A stretch of 37,671 nt of DNA from DASYYE01 sp035946955 (GTDB taxonomy: Bacteria; Actinomycetota; Actinomycetes; Streptosporangiales; Streptosporangiaceae), in contig DASYYE010000052.1 of NCBI GenBank assembly GCA_035946955.1, positions 1 to 37,671 of the forward strand, written 5' to 3'. This document shows positions 30,812 to 37,671 of this stretch, one piece after another. How positions within the stretch are numbered: position 1 is the stretch's first letter; each line of letters begins with the position of its first letter. The notes below the pieces were generated by a model. That model worked only from the letters and a program-made list of their open reading frames with translations, had not been told where the DNA came from and did no database searches. Both the position numbers and the translations under genes were made by a program.

Positions 30812-32650
30812 TCAGGCGCTCAGCCTCGGCGCCTCGGCGAGCGTCGCTGTCGTCGTGTCGTCGTCCAGGAAGCCGCCGGACTGGTGCTGCCACAGCCTGG
30901 CGTAGATTCCGCCGAGACGGAGCAGGTCCTGGTGCGCGCCCTTCTCGGCGACCCGCCCGCGGTCGAGCACGACCAGCTGGTCCATGCGCGCGACCGTGCT
31001 CAGCCGGTGCGCGACCACGAGCGCGGTCCGGCCCTCCATGAGCCGCCACAACGCCCGCTGGACCAGGACTTCGCTCTCCGAGTCCAGCGCGCTGGTTGCC
31101 TCGTCGAGCAGCAGGATCGGTGCGTCACGCAGGATCGCCCGGGCCAGCGCGACTCGCTGCCGCTGCCCACCGGACAGCTTCACGCCACGCTCGCCGACCA
31201 TCGTGCCGAATCCGTCCGGCAGGGCGTCGGCGAACTCTGTCACGTGCGCCGCCTGTGCCGCCTGGTAGATCTCCCTGTCGGTCGCGTGCGGACACGCCAG
31301 CGCGATGTTGTCGCGCAGCGTCCGGTGGAACATCGCAGGATCCTGCGGCACGTAGGCGATCAGGCTGCGCAGGTCCGACTGGCGCAGCTTGCTGATGTCC
31401 TGCCCACCGATCAGGATCCGGCCGTCGTCGACGTCCATCATCCGCAGCAGCAGGCGGATCAGCGTGCTCTTGCCACCACCCGACCGGCCGACCAGGCCGA
31501 GCTTGGACCCGCTCGGCACAGCGAGGTCGAGGCCGGTGAACAACGGCAGCCCGCCGGCGTGCGCGAACGTCACCCGCTCGAATCGGAGGTCGCTCGCCTT
31601 CTGCCGTAGCGGTTCGGGCGCAACCGGGTCGACCACTGTCGGTGGCGTAAACAGCAGTTCGGTGAACTGGGCGGCTTCAGTCATCGAGCTTTCCATCTGG
31701 CGGTAGATCTGGTTGAACTCGAACATGATGCGCGTCGCATTGGAGTAGTAGGTGAATGCCACGATGATGGCCTCGATTCCGTACCTGCCTCCGCCGAGCG
31801 CGACCGCGAGCAGCAGGCCGAGCGCATTGGTCAGCACGGACATCGGCGCGACCAGCGTGTCGATGCGCAGGTTCGCGTAGTCCCACGACAGCAGCGACTT
31901 CCGTCGCTGCTCGGCCACACGCGACCTGTGCTCGGCGGCCTCCTGGCGCTCGGCAGCGAACGCGCGGATCGTGTCTATGTTCATCAGGCTGTCGGCGACG
32001 TGCCCGGACACCCGCGCGATCGCTTCCTCGCGCTGGTCGACGAGCTTCTGACGACGGCGGATCAGCGGTGCGATACCGGCACCGGTGACCGCGATCAGGC
32101 CGATGAGCCCGGCGACGAGCATGGGGTTGTAGCGCCACAGCACCACCGACGCGAACACCAGCGGCACGAGGCTGCCGACGATGTTGAACACCACATTGTC
32201 GGTGAAGTCCTCGAACCGGGCAGCGAAGCTCAGCACCCGCTTGGTCAGCGAACCGGCGAAGTTGTCGTGGAAGAACGCCGCATCCTTCGCTAGCAGCTCG
32301 TCCATGCCGATCACATAGAGGTTCTCGATCCCGAGAGCGTCAACGCGGTTCAGGCAGTGGATGCCGATCCGCCACACGACCTCGCCGGAAAGCAGCACCC
32401 CCGCGAAGCCGAGCACATACGGCATAGCCGTGCCGATCCCCACCGGCCCATGGCCGACAAAGCGGCCGACCAGGTGCGCGACAATCAGCGGCGCGACGTA
32501 GAAGATGCACGTATTCCCCAGCGCGGGCATCAGCATCGCGGGCACTGTGAACCGCCAGAGCCTGGCCATCTGGCGGCCGTAGTAGCCCAGCGCCAGCAGC
32601 ACCGCCCGTTTCCGGGGCGGCGAGCCGCGACCATGTTCAGGCGTAGACAT
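30812..32650 (-). CDS. ABC transporter, fused permease and ATPase (type I exporter half-transporter)
   Basis: ATG 32650, with GGGGGAG 5 nt upstream, gives 612 residues; an upstream ATG at 32671 is less likely. The membrane domain (residues ~25-320) has about six TM helices. The ATPase (residues ~355-595) shows Walker A GRSGGGKSTLIRLLL, Q-loop YVPQDPAMFHRTLRDNIALA, signature LSGGQRQRVALARAI, Walker B ILLLDEATSALDSE and H-loop VVAHRLSTVARMDQ. Fused half-transporters of this kind export lipids, drugs or peptides as dimers; here no partner half is adjacent, so a homodimer is expected. It lies on the same strand upstream of the TetR-SDR operon with 137 bp between. Substrate unknown, although its position makes it a possible target of the TetR protein. 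Confidence 0.9.
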   Translation of the reverse strand: MSTPEHGRGSPPRKRAVLLALGYYGRQMARLWRFTVPAMLMPALGNTCIFYVAPLIVAHLVGRFVGHGPVGIGTAMPYVLGFAGVLLSGEVVWRIGIHCLNRVDALGIENLYVIGMDELLAKDAAFFHDNFAGSLTKRVLSFAARFEDFTDNVVFNIVGSLVPLVFASVVLWRYNPMLVAGLIGLIAVTGAGIAPLIRRRQKLVDQREEAIARVSGHVADSLMNIDTIRAFAAERQEAAEHRSRVAEQRRKSLLSWDYANLRIDTLVAPMSVLTNALGLLLAVALGGGRYGIEAIIVAFTYYSNATRIMFEFNQIYRQMESSMTEAAQFTELLFTPPTVVDPVAPEPLRQKASDLRFERVTFAHAGGLPLFTGLDLAVPSGSKLGLVGRSGGGKSTLIRLLLRMMDVDDGRILIGGQDISKLRQSDLRSLIAYVPQDPAMFHRTLRDNIALACPHATDREIYQAAQAAHVTEFADALPDGFGTMVGERGVKLSGGQRQRVALARAILRDAPILLLDEATSALDSESEVLVQRALWRLMEGRTALVVAHRLSTVARMDQLVVLDRGRVAEKGAHQDLLRLGGIYARLWQHQSGGFLDDDTTTATLAEAPRLSA

Positions 32651-32717
32651 TTGCTCCCCCACTCCAAGCAACCAGCCTGGCTATGGTGCCTGATGGGGAT
32701 CCTCAACAGCGACTGGT

Positions 32718-32752
32718 TTTCCGGCGCTTTCCGCCAGCCGCGCTGCCGGAAA
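32718..32752. promoter_or_regulatory. Inverted repeat between the ABC transporter and tricorn genes
   Basis: TTTCCGGC (32718-32725) and GCCGGAAA (32745-32752) are perfect 8-bp arms 19 nt apart in the 151-bp divergent intergenic region. The 27-bp centre-to-centre distance would put half-sites on nearly opposite faces of the helix unless DNA is bent; it could still be an operator or a hairpin. Confidence 0.3.
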
Positions 32753-32801
32753 TAGCGACGAGCCCGGCGGAGGGACCGCCGCGGAACCGTAACATGGCCC
32801 G

Positions 32802-35800
32802 GTGAAGTCGCCTGGATACCTGAGATTCCCGCATATCGCCAACGACCTCGTGGTTTTCGTCGCTGCCGACGACGTCTGGCTGGCCCCGCTCCCCGGTGGC
32901 CGGGCCTGGCGGTTCACCGCAGACGAGGCATGGGCGGCGACGCCACGGCTGACGCCGGACGGCACGCAGGTGGCCTGGGTCAGTGCCAAGGACGGCAGCG
33001 CGGAGGTCTACGCGGCCAGTCTCGCCGGCGGGACCAGCACCCGGCTGACCTACTGGGGCAAGTCGTGGGCCCGGGTCAGCGGCTGGACTCCGGCTGGGGA
33101 GGTACTCGCCGTCAGCGCGGCGAACCAGCCGTTCCTGAACTACGTCCGTGCCCGCGTACTGACGACCGTGCTGTCGGGCAGCCCGGGTGCGGAACGGGTG
33201 CTGCCGTTCGGTCTGGTGTCCGACCTGTCGCTGGGCGCAGGTGGGGACGGCACGGGAGGCGGCACTGCCGCCCCCGGCGACGGCTGGGCTGACACGATCG
33301 GGCTGCTCACCGGCACCTGGGGCAGCTTCCAGACCGAACCGGTCAACTGGAAGCGCTACCGCGGTGGCACAGCCGGACGCCTGTGGGTTGGCCCAGCAAC
33401 GGCGATAGTCCCCGATCCGCCTGGTGCGGCCGGCCGGGTCCCGGGCCGGTTCCAGCGCGTGCTCGCGGACCTGCCCGCGCAGTTTGCCAGCCCGATGATC
33501 GTTGGCGGGCGGCTCGCATTCATCGCTGACCACGAGGGCACTGGCAACATCTACTCCTGCGCGCTGGACGGCAGCGACCTGCGGCGGCACACCGACCACG
33601 AGGGCTGGTACGCACGGCAGGCCAGCACTGACGGGCAGCGGATCGTCTATGCGCGTGGCGGCGAGTTGTGGCTGCTCGATGACCTGCAAGCAGCCGGGCC
33701 AGTCCGGCTCGACATCACTCTCGGCTCACCCGTGCGCGGCCGGGCACCGCGGCTTGTCACGGCCGAGGACCACGTCGGCTCACTGTCCGTCGACCGTGGC
33801 GGGCGGGCCAGTTCGATCGAGGTCCGCGGTACCGTGCACTGGCTGACCCACCGGGACGGGCCGGCGCGGGCTGTGTCGGTTGTGCCTGGCGTGCGGGCGC
33901 GTTTCCCACAGGTACTGGGAACTGGCGGACAGGTCGTCTGGGCGGCCGACGCCGGTGGCAGTGACGGCCTGGAGGTCGGCTCCGGCGACCCAGCCTGCCC
34001 CGCCGACCCGGTCGGCACGCCGCGGCGGATCGCTGCCGGCCAGGTGGGCCGCATCACCGGGCTGGCGGCGGCACCGGACGGCACGATGGTCGCGGTCGCG
34101 GCGCAGGATGGGCGGCTGCGGGTCGTCGACGTCGAGTCCGGCCAGGTGCGAGAGATCGCCGCGTCGGACAACGGTGTCGTGACCGGACTTGCCTGGTCGC
34201 CGGATGCCGCCTGGCTGGCATGGTCGCAACCGGCCGAGCATCCGGCTGGCATCAACCTCAACCCCCTCCGCCGGCTGCGGCTGGCGCGGGTCGCCGACGG
34301 CCAGGTTTTCGACGTCACCGATGGGCGGTTCGCCGACACCGAGCCGGCCTTCACCCTCGACGGCAAATACCTCGCGTTCCTCTCGAAGCGCGACTTCGAT
34401 CCGGTCTACGACGCGCATTTCTTCAACCTCGCGTTCCCGTACGGGGCCAGGCCCTACCTGCTGCCCCTGGACGGGACGACGCCATCACCCTTCGGACCGG
34501 AACTTGGCGGGCGGCCCATCGGGGAGCCAGCGGGCAAACGCGCGGGGGGCCCGGCGGCCGGCGGCGAATCGGCGAGTGCTGGCGACACTGCTGATGCTGC
34601 GGTCGGTGGCGACAGTCCGCACGTTCCGCCGGTGCCGGTAGAGACCAGCCGAATGGCCGACCGTATCGTCGCGCTCCCGGTGCCTGAGGCCAGGTACTCG
34701 GGCCTGCGCGCAGTGAAGGACGGGATGGCCTGGCTGCGTGAGCCAGTAACGGGCAGCCTGGGCATCGGCGGCGCGCATCCCGCCGACGACGCGCCGCGCC
34801 CGGTGCTCGAGCGGTTCGACTTCGTCAGACGCGAAGTGTCTGAGCTCGCCAGGGAAGTGGACTGGTTCGAGGCCAGCGGAGACGGCACCAGGCTGGTCAC
34901 CAGCGACCACGGCAAGCTCACGGTGATTCCCGCGGAGCGCAACGCCGCTGACGCCGACAATCCCGACGACAAGGTCGAGATCGACCGGAGCCGGGCCAGG
35001 TTCCTGCTCGACCCGCCGGCGATGTGGCGTCAGGCCTACGCCGAGGCAGGCCGGATCATGCGGCACGACTTCTGGGTGCCCGACATGGCAGATGTGGACT
35101 GGGACGCCATGCAGGACGAATACCGGCCGCTGCTCGACCGGATCACTACGGAGTCCGAATTCATCGACGTGCTCTGGGAGCTCTTCGGCGAGCTTGGCAC
35201 CTCACATGCCTACGCCTACCCGCCGGGTGGCGGCACGCCAACTGGTGAGCTTGGCCTGCTCGGCGCGGACATCGAGCGCAGCGGGGATGCCTGGCGGCTG
35301 ACCCGTGTGGTGCACGGGGACACCTCCGACCCCCGGGCCCGTGCACCGCTGGCGGCACCCGGCGCCGGGATCGCAGCAGGCGACATGCTGCTCGCCGTGG
35401 ATGGCCGGCCAGTCGGGCCTGCCGGGCCCGGGCCGCTGCTGATGGGCGCCGCCGGCAAGCCCGTCGAGCTCACCATCGCCCCTGCCGACGGGAGCCCCGC
35501 GCGCAGTGTGCCAGTTGTCCCGCTGCGCGGTGATACCAGGCTGCGCTACCTGGACTGGGTCAGCGCGAAGCGGGCTCAGGTTCGCGAGCTCAGCGGGGGC
35601 CGGATCGGCTACCTGCACGTACCGGACATGGTGAGCCAGGGCTGGGCGGACTTCCACCGGGACCTGCGCACCGAGATGCTGCGTGACGCGCTGGTCGTGG
35701 ACGTGCGCGGCAACACCGGCGGATTCACCTCGGAGCTCGTCGTGGAGAAGCTGGCCCGCAGGGTGATCGGCTGGACTGTGCCGAGCGCCGAGATGCCGTA

Positions 35801-36227
35801 CACCTATCCCCAGGACGCGCCGCGGGGGCCCGTCGTGGCCATCACTGACGAATGCTCGGGATCCGACGGCGACATCGTCACCGCCGCCATCCGCCTGCTC
35901 CGGCTCGGCCCAGTCGTGGGTGCCAGGACCTGGGGCGGCGTCCTCGGTTTCGACAGCGAACACGAACTGGTCGACGGAACGCAGATCACCGTACCGCGGC
36001 TGGCCTGCTGGTTCGAGGAGTACGGCTGGGGCATAGAGAACCACGGCGTCGACCCTGACGTCGAGGTCATCATGTCGCCCGACGACTGGGCTGCGGAGCG
36101 GGACACCCAGTTGGAGACCGCGGTCAGGCTTGCGCTGGAAGCCCTGCAGCAACGGCCCGCGGTGCAGCCTCCCGACACGCGCACCAGGCCGTCCAGGCGC
36201 CGGCCGCCGCTGCCGCCTCGCCCCTGA
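32802..36227 (+). CDS. Tricorn-like protease (S41 peptidase with beta-propeller and PDZ domains)
   Basis: A 1141-residue protein from GTG 32802. The opening YLRFPHIANDLVVFVAADDV and the following PRLTPDGTQVAWVS and ISGLAAAPDG-type blades form the N-terminal beta-propellers (~1-680) of tricorn. A low-complexity Gly/Ala linker lies at ~565-605. The C-terminal ~450 residues hold the helical C1 part (AEAGRIMRHDFWVPDMADVD), His802 in GTSHAYAYPPGGG, a PDZ domain (~825-905) and the S41 core with nucleophile Ser1021 in DECSGSDGDIV, then WGGVLGFDSEHELVDGTQI. The Ser/His arrangement and the following Asp match the tricorn active site. Tricorn trims peptides released by proteasomes in the cytosol, and actinomycetes also have proteasomes. 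The sirtuin gene follows after 26 bp. Confidence 0.9.
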   Translation: MKSPGYLRFPHIANDLVVFVAADDVWLAPLPGGRAWRFTADEAWAATPRLTPDGTQVAWVSAKDGSAEVYAASLAGGTSTRLTYWGKSWARVSGWTPAGEVLAVSAANQPFLNYVRARVLTTVLSGSPGAERVLPFGLVSDLSLGAGGDGTGGGTAAPGDGWADTIGLLTGTWGSFQTEPVNWKRYRGGTAGRLWVGPATAIVPDPPGAAGRVPGRFQRVLADLPAQFASPMIVGGRLAFIADHEGTGNIYSCALDGSDLRRHTDHEGWYARQASTDGQRIVYARGGELWLLDDLQAAGPVRLDITLGSPVRGRAPRLVTAEDHVGSLSVDRGGRASSIEVRGTVHWLTHRDGPARAVSVVPGVRARFPQVLGTGGQVVWAADAGGSDGLEVGSGDPACPADPVGTPRRIAAGQVGRITGLAAAPDGTMVAVAAQDGRLRVVDVESGQVREIAASDNGVVTGLAWSPDAAWLAWSQPAEHPAGINLNPLRRLRLARVADGQVFDVTDGRFADTEPAFTLDGKYLAFLSKRDFDPVYDAHFFNLAFPYGARPYLLPLDGTTPSPFGPELGGRPIGEPAGKRAGGPAAGGESASAGDTADAAVGGDSPHVPPVPVETSRMADRIVALPVPEARYSGLRAVKDGMAWLREPVTGSLGIGGAHPADDAPRPVLERFDFVRREVSELAREVDWFEASGDGTRLVTSDHGKLTVIPAERNAADADNPDDKVEIDRSRARFLLDPPAMWRQAYAEAGRIMRHDFWVPDMADVDWDAMQDEYRPLLDRITTESEFIDVLWELFGELGTSHAYAYPPGGGTPTGELGLLGADIERSGDAWRLTRVVHGDTSDPRARAPLAAPGAGIAAGDMLLAVDGRPVGPAGPGPLLMGAAGKPVELTIAPADGSPARSVPVVPLRGDTRLRYLDWVSAKRAQVRELSGGRIGYLHVPDMVSQGWADFHRDLRTEMLRDALVVDVRGNTGGFTSELVVEKLARRVIGWTVPSAEMPYTYPQDAPRGPVVAITDECSGSDGDIVTAAIRLLRLGPVVGARTWGGVLGFDSEHELVDGTQITVPRLACWFEEYGWGIENHGVDPDVEVIMSPDDWAAERDTQLETAVRLALEALQQRPAVQPPDTRTRPSRRRPPLPPRP

Positions 36228-36253
36228 GCGGGCAGACGTCCTACCCTCGCCCC

Positions 36254-36985
36254 ATGGACAGGCCTCTGGTAGCCATCCTGAGTGGCGCAGGCATATCGAC
36301 CGACTCCGGGATCCCTGATTACCGCGGCCCTGACGGGGTGTGGCGGCGTGAGCCCGGGGCCGAGAAACGGGCGACGTACGAGTACTACATGACAGACCCC
36401 GAGGTCCGGCGGAGCTCATGGCAGATGCGGCGGAGCAACCGGGTGCTGGAGGCTGAGCCGAACGCCGCGCACCGGGCCGTGGCGGAGTTGGAGCGTTCGG
36501 GCCTGGCGGTGCGGGTGATCACCCAGAACGTGGACGGGCTGCACCAGCGTGCCGGGATGCCAGCCCACAAGGTGCTGGAACTGCATGGCAGCGCCCGCAG
36601 CGTCGTCTGCACGCGGTGTCATGCGCGCGGGCCCATGGCGGACGCGCTCGCGCGGGTCGAGGCCGGCGAGGACGACCCACCGTGCCTGGCGTGTGGCGGG
36701 ATCCTCAAGTCGGCGACCGTGATGTTCGGCGAACGCCTCGACCCTGACGTACTGGGTGAAGCCGTCGCCATCACCAAAGCCTGCACCGTCTTCATCGCGG
36801 TCGGCAGCAGTCTCCAGGTGCAGCCCGCAGCCGCGCTGGTTGGGCTGGCCGCCGACTGCGGCGCACGGCTGATCATCGTCAATGCCGAGCCGACACCGTA
36901 CGACGACCGCGCCCACGAAGTCATCCGGCAGCCCATCGGCACGGCCCTGCCCGAACTGCTGCACCGGCTGACGGGCACTAGCTGA
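36254..36985 (+). CDS. Sirtuin, NAD-dependent protein deacylase
   Basis: A 243-residue protein from ATG 36254. Sirtuin motifs are complete: ILSGAGISTDSGIPDYRGPD (NAD binding, ~8-27), RVITQNVDGLHQRAGMP, the catalytic histidine in LELHGSARSV, two zinc-binding pairs (CTRC and CLAC), VMFGERLDPDVL and VGSSLQVQPAAALVGLA. Sirtuins remove acyl groups from protein lysines with NAD. The 26-bp gap to the tricorn gene and the same orientation suggest one operon, so deacylation and peptide trimming may be co-expressed. Nothing unusual is seen in the active site. Confidence 0.95.
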   Translation: MDRPLVAILSGAGISTDSGIPDYRGPDGVWRREPGAEKRATYEYYMTDPEVRRSSWQMRRSNRVLEAEPNAAHRAVAELERSGLAVRVITQNVDGLHQRAGMPAHKVLELHGSARSVVCTRCHARGPMADALARVEAGEDDPPCLACGGILKSATVMFGERLDPDVLGEAVAITKACTVFIAVGSSLQVQPAAALVGLAADCGARLIIVNAEPTPYDDRAHEVIRQPIGTALPELLHRLTGTS

Positions 36986-37150
36986 CCATGTCAGCGGCGT
37001 AGCTCGCGGCGGCGCGCGGCGATGGCCAGCGCCGCCGACTGGCCCACGCGTGGCTTGCACACGTGCCATGCTGGGCTCTGGTCGTTCCGGTAACCGCAAC
37101 CGCGGGGCCGACGCTAGACAGGACGACCCACTCATCCACTACCCGGACCA

Positions 37151-37657
37151 GTGGTGCTACTCGTGCTACAGCTACTACTTGGCGTCGCATTCCTTATTGC
37201 CTTTATCGCTGCGGTGTACATCAACGTGTGCATCGTGGTCGCGTCGAGGGCGGGGGCGGCGGAACGTCAGACCGGCATTTTGCAGTGGATCACCGTGCAG
37301 CGGCACCGCGGCAGGGGTGCCGAGCCGGCCAGCGAGAAGACAACAGAAGCGGCCCACACGGCAGAGGCCACCGAGCCCACCGAGGCAGCCCAGGCAACAG
37401 AAGCGGCCGAGGCCACCGAAGAAGCCCACACGGCAGAAGCCGCCGAGCCCACCGAGGCAGCCCAGACCACAGAGGCCGCCGAGGCCACCGAAGCGGCCCA
37501 GACCACAGAAGCGGCCGAGGCCACCGAAGAAGCCCACACGGCAGAAGCGGCCGAGGCCACCGAGGCAGCCCAGGCAACAGAAGTGGCCGAGGCCACCGAA
37601 GAAGCCGACGCGGCAGAAGCGGCCGAGGCCATAGAAGCGGCGCAGTTAAGGGCCTAA
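37151..37657 (+). CDS. Membrane-anchored Glu/Ala/Thr repeat protein
   Basis: A 168-residue frame with a clear N-terminal TM helix (VLLVLQLLLGVAFLIAFIAA) followed by ITVQRHRGRGAEPASEK and then eight 12-residue repeats of the type TTEAAEATEAAQ up to LRA and TAA 37657. The repeats are highly acidic, with Ala spaced to favour a long helix. The start GTG has no good ribosome binding site and the frame could in principle be different, because the repetitive DNA is open in several frames; this one is preferred because only it gives a membrane helix and a soluble, compositionally balanced tail. No family is recognised. A coiled or extended cytoplasmic or surface stalk is possible. Confidence 0.5.
   Translation: MVLLVLQLLLGVAFLIAFIAAVYINVCIVVASRAGAAERQTGILQWITVQRHRGRGAEPASEKTTEAAHTAEATEPTEAAQATEAAEATEEAHTAEAAEPTEAAQTTEAAEATEAAQTTEAAEATEEAHTAEAAEATEAAQATEVAEATEEADAAEAAEAIEAAQLRA
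37358..37645 (+). repeat. Eight 36-bp tandem repeats
   Basis: The array is exactly 288 bp, eight units of 36 bp, in frame with the preceding membrane helix. Each unit encodes 12 residues made of two related hexads (for example TTEAAE + ATEAAQ). Units differ by a few substitutions, and blocks such as GAAGAAGCCCACACGGCAGA recur exactly, which suggests recent slippage or unequal exchange. A half unit (37340-37357) precedes it. Confidence 0.85.
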
Positions 37658-37671
37658 GCCTCGATCCACCG

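Noticed and set aside
37050..37634. Lys/Arg/Pro-rich frame through the 36-bp repeats
   Set aside because: Its N-terminal part is not protein-like and it lacks a membrane helix; the repeat simply leaves several frames open.
37358..37645. 36-bp repeats as a CRISPR array
   Set aside because: The units are contiguous without unique spacers and are in frame with a membrane helix.

Overview
The window is high-GC DNA (about 70% G+C by eye) with GTG and TTG starts, many 4-bp stop/start overlaps, and gene families typical of soil actinomycetes: ECF sigma factors with DGPF partners, an HTH/NB-ARC/TPR regulator, a tricorn-like protease, a RIO kinase and large secreted hydrolases. It looks like chromosome of a filamentous actinobacterium (Streptosporangiales, Streptomycetales or a relative; genus not determinable here). 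No rRNA, tRNA, CRISPR array, transposase or phage gene was seen.

Layout. 1-1.4 kb: the end of a GntR/UTRA regulator, translationally coupled to a periplasmic-binding-fold protein that lacks a signal peptide. 1.5-3.3 kb: a polytopic GT-C-like membrane protein. 3.4-8.1 kb: a small-molecule or peptide ligase island, with a GCS2-type carboxylate-amine ligase divergent from two coupled alpha/beta hydrolases and an ATP-grasp ligase. 8.1-14.8 kb: a sigma-factor island. Two ECF42/DGPF pairs point outward around an alpha/beta hydrolase, and both carry the same promoter pattern (TGTCGA, 17 nt, CGTC). A SigE-family sigma factor with a coupled membrane anti-sigma candidate follows. A second matched promoter pair (GGCAACCT, 16-17 nt, CTCATAC) precedes that sigma gene and a small secreted protein. 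14.9-17.8 kb: a lone SLATT-like two-TM protein and a CehA/McbA-type metallohydrolase.

18-23 kb is a decay zone. It holds a GH2 exo-beta-D-glucosaminidase with a -1 frameshift and a missing internal domain, a frameshifted DUF3592-like membrane protein, and a fused remnant of two unrelated genes (glycolipid glycosyltransferase start and DMT transporter end). An intact RIO kinase sits in the middle, preceded by a short ORF with a very strong ribosome binding site.

23-29 kb: an XRE/NB-ARC/TPR regulator divergent from a 1117-residue secreted protein that combines a lipase-type hydrolase, a CHAP domain and three golvesin-like modules. 29-32.7 kb: an SDR/TetR operon under a 43-bp near-perfect palindrome, then an ABC exporter. 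32.8-37.7 kb: a tricorn-like protease and a sirtuin in tandem, then a membrane-anchored protein with eight 36-bp tandem repeats.

The strongest leads are the matched ECF promoters, the ligase/esterase/ATP-grasp island, the lipase-CHAP-golvesin protein and the TetR palindrome. All family assignments come from reading motifs in the sequence; no database search was run.
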